Below the pieces are notes generated by a model. The model ran no database searches. It saw only the letters and a program-made list of their open reading frames with translations, and had not been told where the DNA came from. 64,000 nucleotides of DNA. It comes from Ulva prolifera. Its lineage: Eukaryota; Chlorophyta; Ulvophyceae; Ulvales; Ulvaceae. Location of the stretch: the NCBI GenBank assembly GCA_023078555.1, contig CM041198.1:6982686-7046685 (forward strand), read 5' to 3'. Every line of letters begins with the position of its first letter. The stretch's first letter is position 1. Position numbers and translations under genes: made by a program. This document shows, piece by piece, positions 1 to 13,440 of the stretch.

Positions 1-675
1 GCGAGCGGACTAGACAACCTTGGTCATACGCACGAGTCCTCCGAACCGTCGTGCTCTCGTCCTTGAGTGCGTCCACCGGCGTCATTATATAATTCTACTG
101 CTCCAGCATCAACAGATCTCAGCAGACTTCAGGCAATGCGCGTACTCTGCAAAATTGACAGTGTCTTCTCCAATGAGCCCAGCTGGGGGGTGGCGCCTTG
201 ATCTCTAAGCTGCCCTCCAACTTCCGTGAGGGAGTACAGGATAACCTGTGACAATCATGCTTCTGGAGAAACGTTAGTCACAGGCACATATCCTGTTTGG
301 CGTAGGCACCTACGCAGGTGCTCAATGAGCACTGCTCATGCTAATGTTCGTATGCAGATCATCCGATGCCACCTCTCTGGACCATTTGGTGACAAACGAG
401 CAACTTCCCAAGTGGCCGTCGTAAGACGATGAAACCTAGCCGAGTTGTGACAGCAATAACCCCCTCGTATTGGGTTAACCAATTGCAATTGCGGCAGCAA
501 TGAATGAAAATGTTGACTCAACCAGCATGGTGGTAATTGAACCATAAAGTTCAATAGTCTTTCTGACGAAGGTGTAAGCACATGTTTCCATCAACCTTGT
601 ACACTCTTGTGTGGTGGTGATTATACGTTGGCATACTGCACGTGTTAATGGTTCCAACCTTGTTCCAGTGACTGA
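1..675. other. no gene recognised
   Basis: I see no convincing coding exon here. The open frames are short and on both strands, and none carries a recognisable motif. The stretch leads directly into the 174-bp tandem repeat, with the last non-repeat bases around 670-677. Confidence 0.4.
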
Positions 676-1833
676 GTGCACACATCAACCGATTCGAAAC
701 TCCTCAACTACACCTACAGCCTGGGTACTGGGCAGAGTTTGAGCTGGATCAGAGCAAGTCCAGGTACCAAACTGCCAGGCGGTGTGTCTGCAGCGTTGAA
801 TTCCGGTGTGCAGCACCGACACACGAGAGCAGCCCCAGCAGATGTGATGCTGCACACATCAACCGATTCTAAACTCCTCAACTACACCTACAGCCTGGGT
901 ACTGGGCAGAGTTTGAGCTGGATCAGAGCAAGTCCAGGTACCAAACTGCCAGGCGGTGTGTCTGCAGCGTTGAATTCCGGTGTGCAGCACCGACACACGA
1001 GAGCAGCCCCAGCAGATGTGATGCTGCACACATCAACCGATTCGAAACTCCTCAACTACACCTACAGCCTGGGTACTGGGCAGAGTTTGAGCTGGATCAG
1101 AGCAAGTCCAGGTACCAAACTGCCAGGCGGTGTGTCTGCAGCGTTGAATTCCGGTGTGCAGCACCGACACACGAGAGCAGCCCCAGCAGATGTGATGCTG
1201 CACACATCAACCGATTCTAAACTCCCCAACTACACCTACAGCCTGGGTACTGGGCAGAGTTTGAGCTGGATCAGAGCAAGTCCAGGTACCAAACTGCCAG
1301 GCGGTGTGTCTGCAGCGTTGAATTCCGGTGTGCAGCACCGACACACGAGAGCAGCCCCAGCAGATGTGATGCTGCACACATCAACCGATTCTAAACTCCT
1401 CAACTACACCTACAGCCTGGGTACTGGGCAGAGTTTGAGCTGGATCAGAGCAAGTCCAGGTACCAAACTGCCAGGTGGTGTGTCTGCAGCGTTGAATTTC
1501 GGTGTGCAGCACCGACACACGAGAGCAGCCCCAGCAGATGTGATGCTGCACACATCAACCGATTCGAAACTCCTCAACTACACCTACAGCCTGGGTACTG
1601 GGCAGAGTTTGAGCTGGATCAGAGCAAGTCCAGGTACCAAACTGCCAGGCGGTGTGTCTGCAGCGTTGAATTCCGGTGTGCAGCACCGACACACGAGAGC
1701 AGCCCCAGCAGATGTGATGCTGCACACATCAACCGATTCTAAACTCCTCAACTACACCTACAGCCTGGGTACTGGGCAGAGTTTGAGCTGGATCAGAGCA
1801 AGTCCAGGTACCAAACTGCCAGGCGGTGTGTCC
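676..1833. repeat. 174-bp tandem repeat, 6.6 copies
   Basis: Near-identical units start at about 678, 852, 1026, 1200, 1374, 1548 and 1722, the last one partial. The period is exactly 174 bp, or 58 codons, so one plus-strand frame stays open across the array. Differences are rare: TTCG/TTCT near each unit start, CTC to CCC in unit 4, and GGC to GGT plus TCC to TTC in unit 5. Units with TTCG or TTCT run G,T,G,T,T,G,T, which hints at growth by dimers. Both silent and amino-acid-changing differences occur, so I see no clear selection for a protein. It is most likely a satellite or minisatellite, possibly inside the element that carries TNP2-A. Confidence 0.95.
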
Positions 1834-2059
1834 ATAATTTGCATTTCGGCATAATGCATGGATGCTGACGCTTGGACAGCTAATGTAAACCGAAGCGACT
1901 GTCGAGGGAGGTGCAGGTGCCAGCTATAACCGGCCGTTGCGCGATAGCCAGGAAACACACCACCACTCACAGCTACGAAGTACAACACTTGTGTCCCAGT
2001 ACTAGAAGGCGACTACATAATTGTCCGTCGCGCCGACTGCCACCTACTGCTCCGATAAA

Positions 2060-5000
2060 ATGGTAGGCCGCAAGATAGGCAGCAAATTCTGCATATACCA
2101 AAACAATGTCTATCAATGCCCGGACTGTTTGGGGCGCTGTAGGACACGGGACCGAATGAGGTACCACTTCCAGAAGCAAACAATTCATAACGGGCGTGTT
2201 GTGGCATGTCAAGTGCCTAAAGATGAGGCTTCTATCGCTGCGGAAGAAGCATGGCAAGCGCGTATTGCTGGGAAGAAACGGCGTCTGGAAGAACAGCCTT
2301 GCAGCTCGCCACAGCAGCAGCACTGCCACAGCGGATGCCCGGAATCATGTTCACTGCAGAAGACACGAGCTGATGCCGATGAAGGTCACTGTCATGGTGA
2401 GATACCCAGGCCTGCCTTTCACGTGGTTTACCGCGGTTCGGCCACGGGCATGCGGTCCGCAGTTTTTGACTTGCGTGCGGTAGGACTGCCAAGGTCAGCT
2501 TTTCACGCTGCAGGTGACCAGTCACCTGAGCAAGCTCATAAACCTACCATGGACTCGACACACGTTCCTGTCAACGAGATTGCTGCTGCGATGCTACAAC
2601 GCATCCTTGACAGTGGAGATGACTCCGGCACCATGCCAATCGAGGTACCAGAGGGGGTGGTCGACTACTTACAGGTGAGGATCCACAGTGTCATCATAAC
2701 TGCATGCTGTACAGATACTCCCGGCATCTTTGAGTGGAGCACCTTGCCGGTCTATGTGTGTTCTCACTGAACACGAACCGTCACCTGTAGCCTTTCCATG
2801 CTACAGCGTGGCATGGCATGGATCAGGAGATGTCTACTTGTGTCGGGGGCGGGTACATCAGGGGATTGCATACTACCATGAATTCGTGGAGAACATCCCA
2901 TCAATAGATATGCCTGGCAGGTCGGCTCCCCGCCAACCATATAGCACGCTGCAGGAGCTTTCTGGCATCGACTCGTGCAAACCGGGAGATGATGACATGC
3001 TACATCTCCGGGGTGGGCTTGAAGAGGAGGAAGATCCGGACCTACAGGAGCACGCCGATGACGCAGAAGCATACTTTCAGGCTCTTGGCTTGCCGAATCT
3101 CTTGGCGGACGAAGAGGAGGAAGCCGACGAGGCGGGGGGGGCAGCCACCAAGGAAGCTTGGCCTCTGGAATTGCTACAGAAGCCACTGTACCCTGGCTGT
3201 CAATACACTGTCCAGCAGTTTTGCTACGCCCTGTTCCGAGTGAAGACCGGATCCATCCGGGATGACAGAGCAGATCTATTGTGCAAACTCATGGCCCAAG
3301 TTATGCCAGAGGGATATCTGGGACCCAAGTACGTCCATCAGGCCTAGCGGCAGCGACACCACAATGCTGCCACCTATGCTGACTAGTTTCCAGCGCCTCA
3401 TACTTGGGCACTACTAGCATCCGGGTATCGAGAGTGCAGGAGCTATCATGAACTCAAGCAGGCGAACCGAGTTCAACCAGCAGCCGCATTTGAGCACCAT
3501 ATCTGCCCGGTGTCAAGTTGTAGCCACGTCTTTGCCAAAATTCAGAAAGGCGAGTGGGAGCAACACCGGAATGACATTTGCCCCCACTGTGGCCATGGAC
3601 GGCGGTTCAAAAAGTCGGCGGGTCACCTGCAGGCCTCGAGAAGGTTCGTTTACCCCCGACACGACTCAATGCACACCCACCTGAGCACCTGCACCGCGAC
3701 CGTTGCATGAAATTTTTTCCAGGGGAGCAGCATGCACTGTAACATAGTGTTGAATGTAGGATGTGGGATCTCGGCATTGAGAGCGCTATGGCCAAATTCC
3801 TGGAGGACCCTGAGATCAGGCAATGCATCAAAGACAAGCTGCATCGCACCACAGCTGACCCCCAGACGTATTACGGATCACAGGCATTCAAAAATCTGAA
3901 TGACGACTGCGCGGGTGCTCTCATGATGCACAATGTCCTCACCATGCTCATCAGCATAGGAGGTGACGGAGTGCAGTTGCTGAACTGGGGCAAACGGACT
4001 GCCACTGTCATTGCAGTCAAGTGCGAAGACTTGCCAATGCACATTGTCCAGACAGCGCGAGCAGTGGCTCCTCTGATCATTATCGAGGGACCTACAGAGC
4101 CTGGCACTCTGGACCACATTCTCAAGCACACCGTTGATTTCCTATGTGACCACGCCCCATCACGGACCACAGGCAGTGCGAGCTCAGCCCACTCAGACTC
4201 CACCACTCTGTGCTGAACGCGGTGTCATGAAGTGCGCCCATGCTTGCAGACGTTGACGGTATTCCGATGGCTTGGAGCGCCCCGCACCCATTCCATGTGG
4301 CAGCCAATCAAGCAGCAGAAGCTCTGAAAGCGGCGGAGGCTGTCCACGCAGCAGCTGTGATTGCCAAAAATGCGGATCCGGACAACGACGTTGCAAGTGC
4401 TCAGCTACTCGGGGCACAAACTGCACTTGACACCGCGTCTCAGGCAATGCATCAAGCTGCAGAGGCAGCGAGTGTCGTGTTGCCGGTCGTGCTGGAGCAC
4501 TGGTTTCCAGTATTGATGGCACTACATGGGGACACACCATTTGCCGCGAAACTCCGGCATTCGGTGGGGATTGCTGCTCCAGCAGCATGCCCTCGCTGCA
4601 TGCTGTTGGCGTCAAAGAGGAAGCCGACGGAAGATGGGTCCCCCGGAGACACAGTACTGAACGCCACATCGTATGGAGGCTGTGCATGCAAGGCTGAAAG
4701 AAATGCTCCAATCGTGCCTGAAGCCGGACCTTGCAGCATGTCTACACATGCAGGCTTCGAATACTCTGCTGAGGATGGCTCATTTGACAAAGAGGCAGCA
4801 AAGCTCCTCTTGATTGATGACGATCTGGACGAGCTCATCGCGGAAGCTGCCTTGGTGGCAACAGAAAAAGAGAGAGAGATCTACGTGACGGAGCTGAACA
4901 ACAAATTGGCTGCCCTTGGGCCAAATGCTACCGTGCAGGACAAAGCCAAGGGTACGTTCCAATTAATCCATACTCATCGATACTCTCATGTGCAAGAAAA

Positions 5001-6962
5001 GTAGCAGGATCGCTAGGTGATTCAATCAAGAGAACTGCATACACAACATGATCATCAACATCGGCGAGATGTGCACCGTGCAGTGTACGAGAGTGAGTTC
5101 GAGAAATTCCAAAAAGAGTGCAACAAGAAACACCTGCCATTGGGTCGTAATGGGAAATGTGTGTTCAGCAGACTACCATACTACAGGTTAGCGTCCGGTC
5201 ATGACTGCGTTGATGTGCTTCGTGAGCCTATTGCATGTCACTCGCAGTACACCACCGGGCTATGCTCTGCAGGCCAGAGGCTATGCATCGCATCCCGCTA
5301 GCACACGCTTTCTGTAATGGCCTGATCAAAGGCTTCTGGGCGCTCATGGCGAGGAGTGGCAAGGTGCCGCTGCGACAAGGCAACGACATTATACTGTCAA
5401 GAGACGCGCGGAAGGCAATAAAAGCGCAAGTTGCTGAGCTTCGAGGAACCACATGCTTCACCGCAGCTCTGCCGGACATCGTCCAGTGCGCACTTGATGC
5501 AACTGCTGAATAGCTTGAGCAGCGAGGTGTACGTGTGCATGTCAGGGTGTATGCATTGAGGCCAGCACGCTGGCACCGTGTGGCATTGCCAAGCATTACC
5601 ACCTCTGACCGTAATCTCCAAACATTCTGGCGCATGCAGTGGCTCCAACATGACGATGGAGGACAAACTCACCTGGGCGGACACTGTATCCGCTTATGCC
5701 CTGCATGAAGCGGGAGTGGACGAGAGGATTCTGGAGATGTGGGGACATCTCCGCACTGCAGTGGTATACTTCATGCGATATCAAGAAGGTCAACATCAAC
5801 CGGAGCACATTGATGCTGCCCAAGATGCACTGTTTCAGTACAGCGTCCTCGTCCAGGAGCACTTTGACACCAACCACCTGATGACATTTCAACTGCATAC
5901 ATGCATGGCACACGTAGCAGAGCAGGCTCGCCTCTGCGGGCCCACTGCATTTGCTGCGGAGTGGTGGCTCGAGAGGTGCATGCAGGTTTTCAAACGAATC
6001 ACAAAGTACCGCTCTACACGCCACCCAGAATGTGTGGGAACCAATCACTTCTTGGCTGTCCAAGCACTGGACAAGATCGCCTCTTGCTGCCCACAGTCAA
6101 CTGCGCTCTTGGACAAGATCGACCCCCCTGCAGGACGCACCAGAAAAGGTGCCCGGGACGACACTGCGGGTGACGAGTGGCTCGCTGGGCCCATTCAAGA
6201 TGTGAGCGATGACCATCTCGCGGTGAGGACCATACACCCTCTTCATTTTGATCCACAAACGCCGTGTACCACAAACACCGTGTACATGCCCATTGTTGCA
6301 TTGCAACGAGCACGTCCGTGGTTGTGCACCTGGTCCTCTTCATGCAGGTCACACGGGTCAAGCAGGCACTGCAGGCCACAAGCCTGAAAGCCGCTGGAGA
6401 CACCGAGGCATTGTGGTCCGAGGCGGGAGGCCTGCTGAATCCGGGTCTGTTGGGTGGCAATGGTGCCAACGGGCAACCACGCGTCCGGTTGTTTCGCAGT
6501 AAGATGGCTTCGTGTAAGGGAGGCCACTTCCTCGTGAGGACCACCGAGGCCAAGACTTCAAAAGTTGACTACTTGGCGTACGTGCCATTCCTGCTAGATG
6601 GAGGCCAAGGGAATGCAGAAGGCGGAGTAGGTGCCATCAACACAGTGATGAAGATCTCTGATATCTTCTTGTGGCAGGAGACATCAGCAGATGGAGTTGT
6701 TCGGAAAACACGCTTTCTGCTGGGGGAAATGCATGAACTGCAGCCTGTGGGAGATCCGCTGCACGGGTATGAAGTGCGGTATACGGACACATCCATTGGA
6801 GAAAGGCTCAGAAAGCCGTCGTTGCTACAGAAGAAGCCACTCGTACAAGGAGGGGCGGGCTATACTTACGGAGTGCGACTAGACCAGGTGGACTGTACTC
6901 TAGTGAGCACTCGGAACGAACAGTTTTTCGTTCCAACACTGAAGATGTCTACGTTTGGTTAG
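2060..6962 (+). CDS. TNP2-like CACTA (Transposase_21-type) transposase, copy A, multi-exon
   Basis: This encodes a transposase of the En/Spm (CACTA) TNP2 type, which would cut and join element ends in the nucleus. The chosen start, ATG at 2060, opens a Cys-rich N terminus (CPDC and a following His). Family landmarks are read in order. At 3444-3610 there is a Cys/His pair block (CPVSSC, then DICPHCG). At 3760-4150 comes the DG-QLL ... APLIIIEGPTEPGTL ... TVDFL block, then GD-PFAAKLRH ... CPRC near 4530-4610. Next are the H-FCNGLIKGFW block at 5290-5340 and the CGPTAFAAEWWLERCMQ block at 5938-5990. The C-terminal exon runs 6349-6962 and ends in TAG. Good splice borders include GTGAGG at 2676, GTACGT at 3328 and GTACGT at 4953. 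The acceptor near 3443 restores the frame after the 3328 donor. The reading frame may be intact if all introns splice. The sequence is clearly diverged from copy B. Confidence 0.82.
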
Positions 6963-8338
6963 CGTATATCATGGAGCAGTGTTGAACATGAGCAATGATG
7001 TGCATTGCAAGTTGTGCAATTGCATGAATTGGTAACACAGCGTACTGTCACATGGCATAGAGTGCCAACATCGCTCCACATAGACCCAATGCACGATTTG
7101 GCGTGCAAATTAGAGACAATCACACAGCAACAAGTACCCAACCGGGACTAGTTGCAGGAGGGATTCCACAGAATTGCTATGGCATAATTGTCTTGTGGGC
7201 GAGTCTGCTGCTAGCATGAGTTACAAATCTTATTAGCAGACTTGATGCGAAATATTACACACCACTGACCCTGCTACAGAACTTGACGCATATTCGGTAC
7301 TGATGGGATGCTGAACTCATCTCCATTTCCACTGCCGCTATAGATTTGCAGTGACCACGGTGCCTGCATGTCCCCACAGCATTTCATTAATGATGTATAC
7401 GGCACACGTGTGCTTTGCAAACAATTGTGGAAGTGGAGAGTGGAATGTGGCATGTCTTTACCGGCGACTTACCCACAATCTAAAGCGAAGATGTCTATAG
7501 CAAATGCGGCAGTTTCCACAGCGAAGAGGGGCTCATCAGATGGAGCAACTGGTATCATAGGTCAAGAGTGGCACTTGGTCACCACCCGCTCAGCGATCGT
7601 AGCATCACTCTCGGTAGTCTCAGCCACCTGCACTCGGGGGCTTACGAGCATCAGTACACGCTGAATCTGGGCAATAGCACGGCATTGAAGGATGGGAATG
7701 TCCGGATGGTGTCAACGACGCACACTATCTTGATAACTACTTCCGATGAGACCGGCAGACTCTCGGGCGTCGAATGGTGACCTGAAGACACTGTCAAACG
7801 AGTAGCGCACTCTCGGATGTCATGCGTGCTTTCGGCCCGCTCGCAATATGCCCTTCATGTACACGACAGATTTGCAAACAGTAATGATTGCTTCGTTCCC
7901 GTACAGGGGACCTGCGTGTTTACAAGCTGGCTTAGCAAGCTGGTCCGCTGTGTACTTCTCCTGGCGTTATCTCTCACCAAACGTCGAGGTTGCGCCATGC
8001 ACTTACCAAATATGCTCCTGGGATCACACAACGTCTTGTGTTGCCAATGCATTGTGCGTCTGCGTCCATTCTGCTGGTTGTCTAAGGTACCCCTGCAACA
8101 ATCCATCAATGTGCCCCTTCTAGTGCAATGTGGTGGCCACTTTGATAACTGCCCCAGCTTGTACTGCACAGAAAGGCCCCTGACTGCAACTGTGGCTCTG
8201 GGGCGAGTTTCGCCCCGGACTGCTGTACGCTGCAACAGCCCCTGATGCAGCATGGGGCATTATTGCCCTCAGCCCACCCGCCCCTGATCCGAAAGGGGCA
8301 CTTCCCCCAACTCTGGGGAGGTCAACTTTCTTGTAGTG
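6963..8338. other. non-coding stretch with a possible CACTA right end
   Basis: No convincing gene follows TNP2-A. At 8165-8330 the motif GCCCCTGA occurs three times, with inverted GGGGC copies between. The stretch then reaches TAGTG at 8334-8338, which is how CACTA elements end. The predicted matching left end (CACTACAAG...) is not in the window, so it would lie to the left. The target duplication cannot be checked. Confidence 0.3.
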
Positions 8339-11300
8339 GCTGCACTGCTGCGTACAGCCAATTCTGTTGGCACCCAGTTGCTGCGTACAGGTTCCCAGTG
8401 TGGAAGTTATGATCCCGTGTTCATCCGCTACGATACCCCGCTCTCTGAGCATTTGCGGTGCGTGAGGAGATGGTTTCCTGCTGGTTGTACGCCAGCGCTG
8501 TTTGCTGCAACGGCTTTGACGATCATGCGACGATGGGCTGCGTGGTTGATGACTAGCTGCTTCCTTGTGAAGCTGGATGCCTGTGGTTTTTCTAATTGTG
8601 AAGACGCTTTTGCAGTTTCTCGTGTGCAGTGCACTTGTCCGTAGCGGGCGTGCACTGACCTGGTGAAGGAGTGGATTTGCATGTGAGTTCCTAGCAATGG
8701 CTCGGTGCCCGGCCTCTGTCCTTTGTAACTACATACTGGGAGCATGAATGCATGCATGCATGCATGCTGCATCCAGATTGGTGAAACAGAAATCCTCCCT
8801 CCATGTACTGCATCCTGTTCGAACAAGTGCAACGACTCAGTATGAGCGTGACAATACTGTTACCTACCCAATGCTACACTAGAACAACGCTCCAAAGCGG
8901 GCATCATGTGACGACTCAGATCCAACGTCCACAGGTGGCGCACCAGTGGCAGGCGATCAGCACCGGCTGACACTCCTCTCAGTGAGACCCATGCCGATGC
9001 AGTTCCGGGTCGTCTCCTCGATGTTCTCTTAACTCAATGTATGATGTACATGAAAAGCACTGATTGACGCAGAAGAGCATCCCCGGCTCGCCGGCAATCC
9101 CATGGCCATGCAGAACTCTGGAGAGCCTGCACGCGCGTGGCGCAGGCGTTTTGCGGTTAACCGTTCCTGATGCGGCATGATTCATCGTATCAGGGGCCAC
9201 ATGGTCACGGTCTCAACTGGGGGGGGGGGGGGGGGGTGATGTACTGTTCTCTGTGTCCCTCTCAGATGCGCATGATGGGGCCAATGCATCATGCTCAGAT
9301 GATGGGGCCAATGCATGAGCCAGAAATATATATCATACCATGTGCTGGCCAGACCGACAGAATGGTGATGGTGCACATGCGGGTTGAAGGCATCCCCCTT
9401 GACATCCCCCTGCTGGCAATTGACACATGCATATAACCGGCCGGAGAATATGGGGGGCCTTCAAGGGGGCCGAGTGACCCCTGCGCGATCGCAGCTTCTT
9501 TCACAACTTCACACCTCTTGCACAGAAACACTACACTGGGCTCACAGACGAGGTGAGAGACACAACTCTACGAAAACTCATGCATCCTTCGGCAGACTTG
9601 TGAAATGGCGTGCATTGGCGGACCCACGGGGTGGGGTGGGCGGGTCAGGTGCGGATCACAGGGGGAGGCCGCATCTCAGCTGGGGTGCCGCTGCACTCTG
9701 CAGCGGTCGTTGCCATGCTGGCCATGCATTGGCAATCCCTCAGTGCCTCAGTGCCCCCGCATGCCCCCGCCCCCGCATCTCGTGCAGGTGCTGCTGAAAC
9801 ACAGGCCTCTGGCGGCGTCGGCTGCACGTTCCTCCAATATGGCATCATCTGGAGACACAAACACCAACAGAATCATATGTTGATGCTGCGGCTGATAGTT
9901 CTTTGCTTTGATGCTGAGCAGGCATGCATGTGATGGCTTGATGGCCAGATGATGCTCGGTGATGACGCATGCACAGCACTGTACCTCACTGCAGTGCACT
10001 GGTTGCGAAAAAGAGGGACAGCAGCTGCGATGTGCTGTCAGGGTTCATGCAGATGGGGTAACCAGAGCCTGGGTAGGACTTGGGCTAGTTGCCTGTGGGG
10101 AGGTGGCGTGAAGTCAGGTCAGATCAGCACTGGACAGCCCCGGCATGTTTCAGTGCAGAGCCTGTGCACGGGCGGCCATGGCAACACGGTACCGTTGTGT
10201 GAATCGACAGCTGGCGGCAGGGATGCATCGCGGGACGCAAAAGTGACTCAGAGCAAGGTGTCAAGGTGTCCTGTACTAGTGGTGGGGGTGGGGGGGGTCG
10301 GATGCAGGCTCGCTCTCAACTCTGATGTACAGTTTTGTCCAATAGAGAGTCGTTGGGGTGCGCGTCCACGTGGGAGAGGGCCCACCTGCATTTCACCAGT
10401 GTCACTGCCCTGCTCAAACGTGTGTGCTCTCACGATGCTCACATGACGGCCTGTATGATCTCTGTCTCTTGCCCTGCTGAAACGTGTGTGCAGGTTCACA
10501 TGAGGGCCTGTATCATCCCTGGCCCTCTCCAGAAGGCTGACTAAAAGGCTCAAGATCCTGCACCCACGACGGTGTGCTGGTGATGGTGAGCTAGCGATAC
10601 ATCAATTGCAGGCATATGGTGCTGTGAAGTACAGTGCCGTAAGTGTACTCACGTCAGTGTACTGGCTTTGCTGTGCTCAGGTTTCCTGACCCAGATTCCG
10701 ACTTGCCAATGGTCATACCTCCCCGGTTGCTGCTGACGCCAAGGCCCTGAGCGCCATTCTATCGACGGATTCTCCTGCGTGGATTTTGTGCCATCTTTGG
10801 CACTCACTGTGTGAGCTTAACCCGTGCGCTACCGTCGGCCTACGACGACGCTGGCAGGGCGGTTGTCAGCCAAGACTCCCTCTACCAGCGGCAGGGACTC
10901 ATCAAAGTCTACAGAGCTTCAATGCGTCATTAGCATGGATGTATCTCCGTCTCAAAAGGTGTCCCTTTACGCCGCCTGAAGCCATCGCGGCCATCGCCGA
11001 GCGATAGCCCCGACTGCCAACCTGGCCAGCACAGATGTCTACAGCTACAGCAGTCTACAGGAATTTCAACTGGTGCACAATCCAGCCTTCGATAGTACCT
11101 GAAGTTTTATACTGCACTCGGCATCTTTTACGCGGGATTTAAGGGCCTTCCAGCTGCAGAAGCCCATGCTCCCGATCGTTGGCCACCACCCATGAAGCCA
11201 CGATCCTTGCGCCAGACCAGAAAACGTACGTTGGCTGGATGCGAAGGGCATCGAATAACCATCCAGCAACCTGATGTAAGCCACCATGATTGTTTCCGCG

Positions 11301-12781
11301 GAGACGGAGCCGCGTTCGCACCCCTCACGCAACCGGTGCGCGTGTCACTCCACAGCAGCTTCAGATCAAAGCCCTGGTCAGCGCACGACACGTGCGGGCT
11401 TGCTTAACAAACCATCGTTGTCAGTCTTTGGCATTCACGCTCCCGTGATCCACTATCGGCTGACCCAGGCTCTCCGAGCTCTTCAGCTGTGCAGCAAGCT
11501 ACCAACGAAGCGAGGTCGCGAGGAATGCCCGGAAGGTACTGAACCCGCCAGCCTCACTGATTCTGCGATGTAGAATCAATATTGTGAATGCAATCTGATA
11601 TCTGCGCGCGGGTGCTACCAAGTTAACGCTGCATGCTGCAACGACCAACGCGAAATAGGCTTGGGCCTATCTCTTGGACGTCAGCCAGGTATTGCTGCCA
11701 TACCATGATCTCATCACACGGCACACAAAGCTCCATGACCGTGAGTGTCGATCATAATCGAGCATGTACTCCCAGTGCCTGCCAACGTGCGAGCACAACA
11801 TGACACCAGCCCCAGCTATCAGGCATTCCCAGACAACATGTGTATGCATCTGCACATACATGGACACGCTACTGGTGTGTATGTATTTACAAAGGACAGA
11901 GGCCGCGCCGCACCTGGTTCTCGGAACCCACTCGTTCTCGGAACCCACTCACTCACTCATGGCACCAGGCCGGGCATGAGCTCGCACCACAGCCGTACCA
12001 AAGATTGGGCAAAACCTTCCAAAGATTGAAGCACGGAGCACATAAATCAGCATTTTATTTGCACAACGCCACGTTCATCCGGCGCAAAGCATTCGTCACA
12101 AACATGTGATGGTCCACCAAATCACACCGCGACGCAACCTCAGCCAGCCGATTCAGATGTGCCATAGCCAACCACCCCAACCAACCATGCGTCTGATACG
12201 GCGAAAGATTATATGCATTAGAGTTGTATACGCACGATGTGCATTGCTTTCCTGCACATCCCGTACTGCCGCAGCAGCCCCCGCCTCCCGAAGCAGCCCC
12301 TGCAATCGGTACCAGCCCAGGGATTCACAATCGAGACAACCCCTGTGCACAAAGGGTCACCAGGTGGCAAACACATGACAGGATGTCTCCCAACTTGTAT
12401 GCTTGTGTGTATGTGTATCTCTCGCAGTGGCCGTGGTGCTGAATTCTCCTTGCACGGCGCATTGCAACATGGGTATGTGATTCGTGCCATATTGGCGTTG
12501 ATAGTTTTAATGGGAATGCTCGCTGTAGCATGGGTGTATTTAGCTTAGGGCGTGACCCCCTAGGTCTTTGAACTAGTTCCGTAATATTGGACTTCAGTAA
12601 TACTCAAATTTGAGTTTACCACGCGCCCCCACCCACAATTACCACAAAGCACAGAAGCCCCCTGGGGAAAGGTCTCACCATTGCAAATGGCACCACCACG
12701 CAGAAATATCAGGACTCCGTCAACGCTGCGGCATGTCTACCTATAGGCTGCTGGCAGGCCAGCCAACTCGATGTACATATC
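8339..12781. other. anonymous repeat-rich stretch
   Basis: No gene is supportable here. Simple sequence includes a GCAT run at 8745-8766, a poly-G tract at about 9221-9236 and a G-rich tract near 10281-10300. A block near 10408-10460 is repeated imperfectly at 10471-10525. About 50 bp at 8690-8740 recurs inverted at 11876-11925, sharing CAAAGGACAGAGGCCG. Open frames at 10786-11007 and 11286-11573 carry no recognisable domain. Confidence 0.4.
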
Positions 12782-12986
12782 GTCCGACGGGTTGAGGGCG
12801 GTATAAAATCTACCGCCTCCTTTTCAGGAGGTCGTGAAATTTGATGCTGTGTGCGATTTACGGAATCGTAACGCTCGTGGGTGACCACCTCGCTTTGCAC
12901 AGCGGGAGGCCCGGTGAGTTGCGTACGGTCGTCTGAGGGGAATGTCCAGGTGATTCATCCCCTCGACATGTGGTCCCATTATCTAG
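12782..12986 (+). repeat. tRNA-derived SINE, copy 1
   Basis: This block matches the reverse complement of 36513-36722 over about 200 bp, and of 62905-63065 more weakly. The head reads GTCCGACGGGTTGAGGGC, like a tRNA D arm, followed by a CCTCC/GGAGG stem-loop. A degenerate B box follows (AATTTGATGC here, GGTTTGATTC in copy 2). The conserved body contains GACCACCTCGCTT and GAGTTGCGTACGGTCGTCTG. A tRNA-like head plus dispersed copies in both orientations is the signature of a SINE. I could not define target duplications. Confidence 0.65.
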
Positions 12987-13178
12987 GGTTTTTAAATGTC
13001 TTCTCCAAGATACGGCTGAGTAAATCTAAATGAACTTTACTTTACATGTCCATCTCAGATCAATGCTGGAATAGGCCGCTAATTGAAACTTTCGCCTTAT
13101 GGGGCCGTTGCACATAACATCGCGCTCGGAACGCCGCGTCCAGGCGGCCACCTGGGCAAATGGTAGCGCCGCTGTAGT

Positions 13179-13440
13179 CACTACCAGCACTGAGTTGTCC
13201 TTATGCATGCCCTATCCGAGCATCACGGTGAGGCAGCCATATACTGTCCTTACAATCACCTTAAGGCCAACATAGTCCTTACAGTGGGGACCAGGCCGGC
13301 ACAAGGATCTTAAGGACTCTCGGTTGTGTCCCTATGGTAAGGACTAAATCGGGCTTGGCTTTGGTCGTATGGAGCTGGTGTGTAAGGACACGGTAATGAT
13401 CAACCCGGGACAGGCTGCGCATCTGACTGCTAGGCCAACA
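13179..13440. repeat. CACTA left terminus and subterminal motif cluster
   Basis: After the 25-bp terminal repeat, ACTGTCCTTAC / TAAGGAC motifs recur in both orientations: near 13233, 13272, 13309, 13340 and 13381. In plant CACTA elements such subterminal clusters bind the accessory protein. Here the binding role is inferred from position only. Confidence 0.85.

Noticed and set aside
676..1833. CRISPR array
   Set aside because: The unit is 174 bp with no unique spacers, and the genome is eukaryotic.
676..1854. 392-codon repetitive open frame as a protein gene
   Set aside because: It is open only because the 174-bp unit is a multiple of three. Unit differences change amino acids freely, and there is no upstream promoter or recognisable domain.
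8745..8766. GCATGCATGCAT run as a regulatory site
   Set aside because: It is a simple repeat, and similar short TGCATGCA pieces are common throughout the window.
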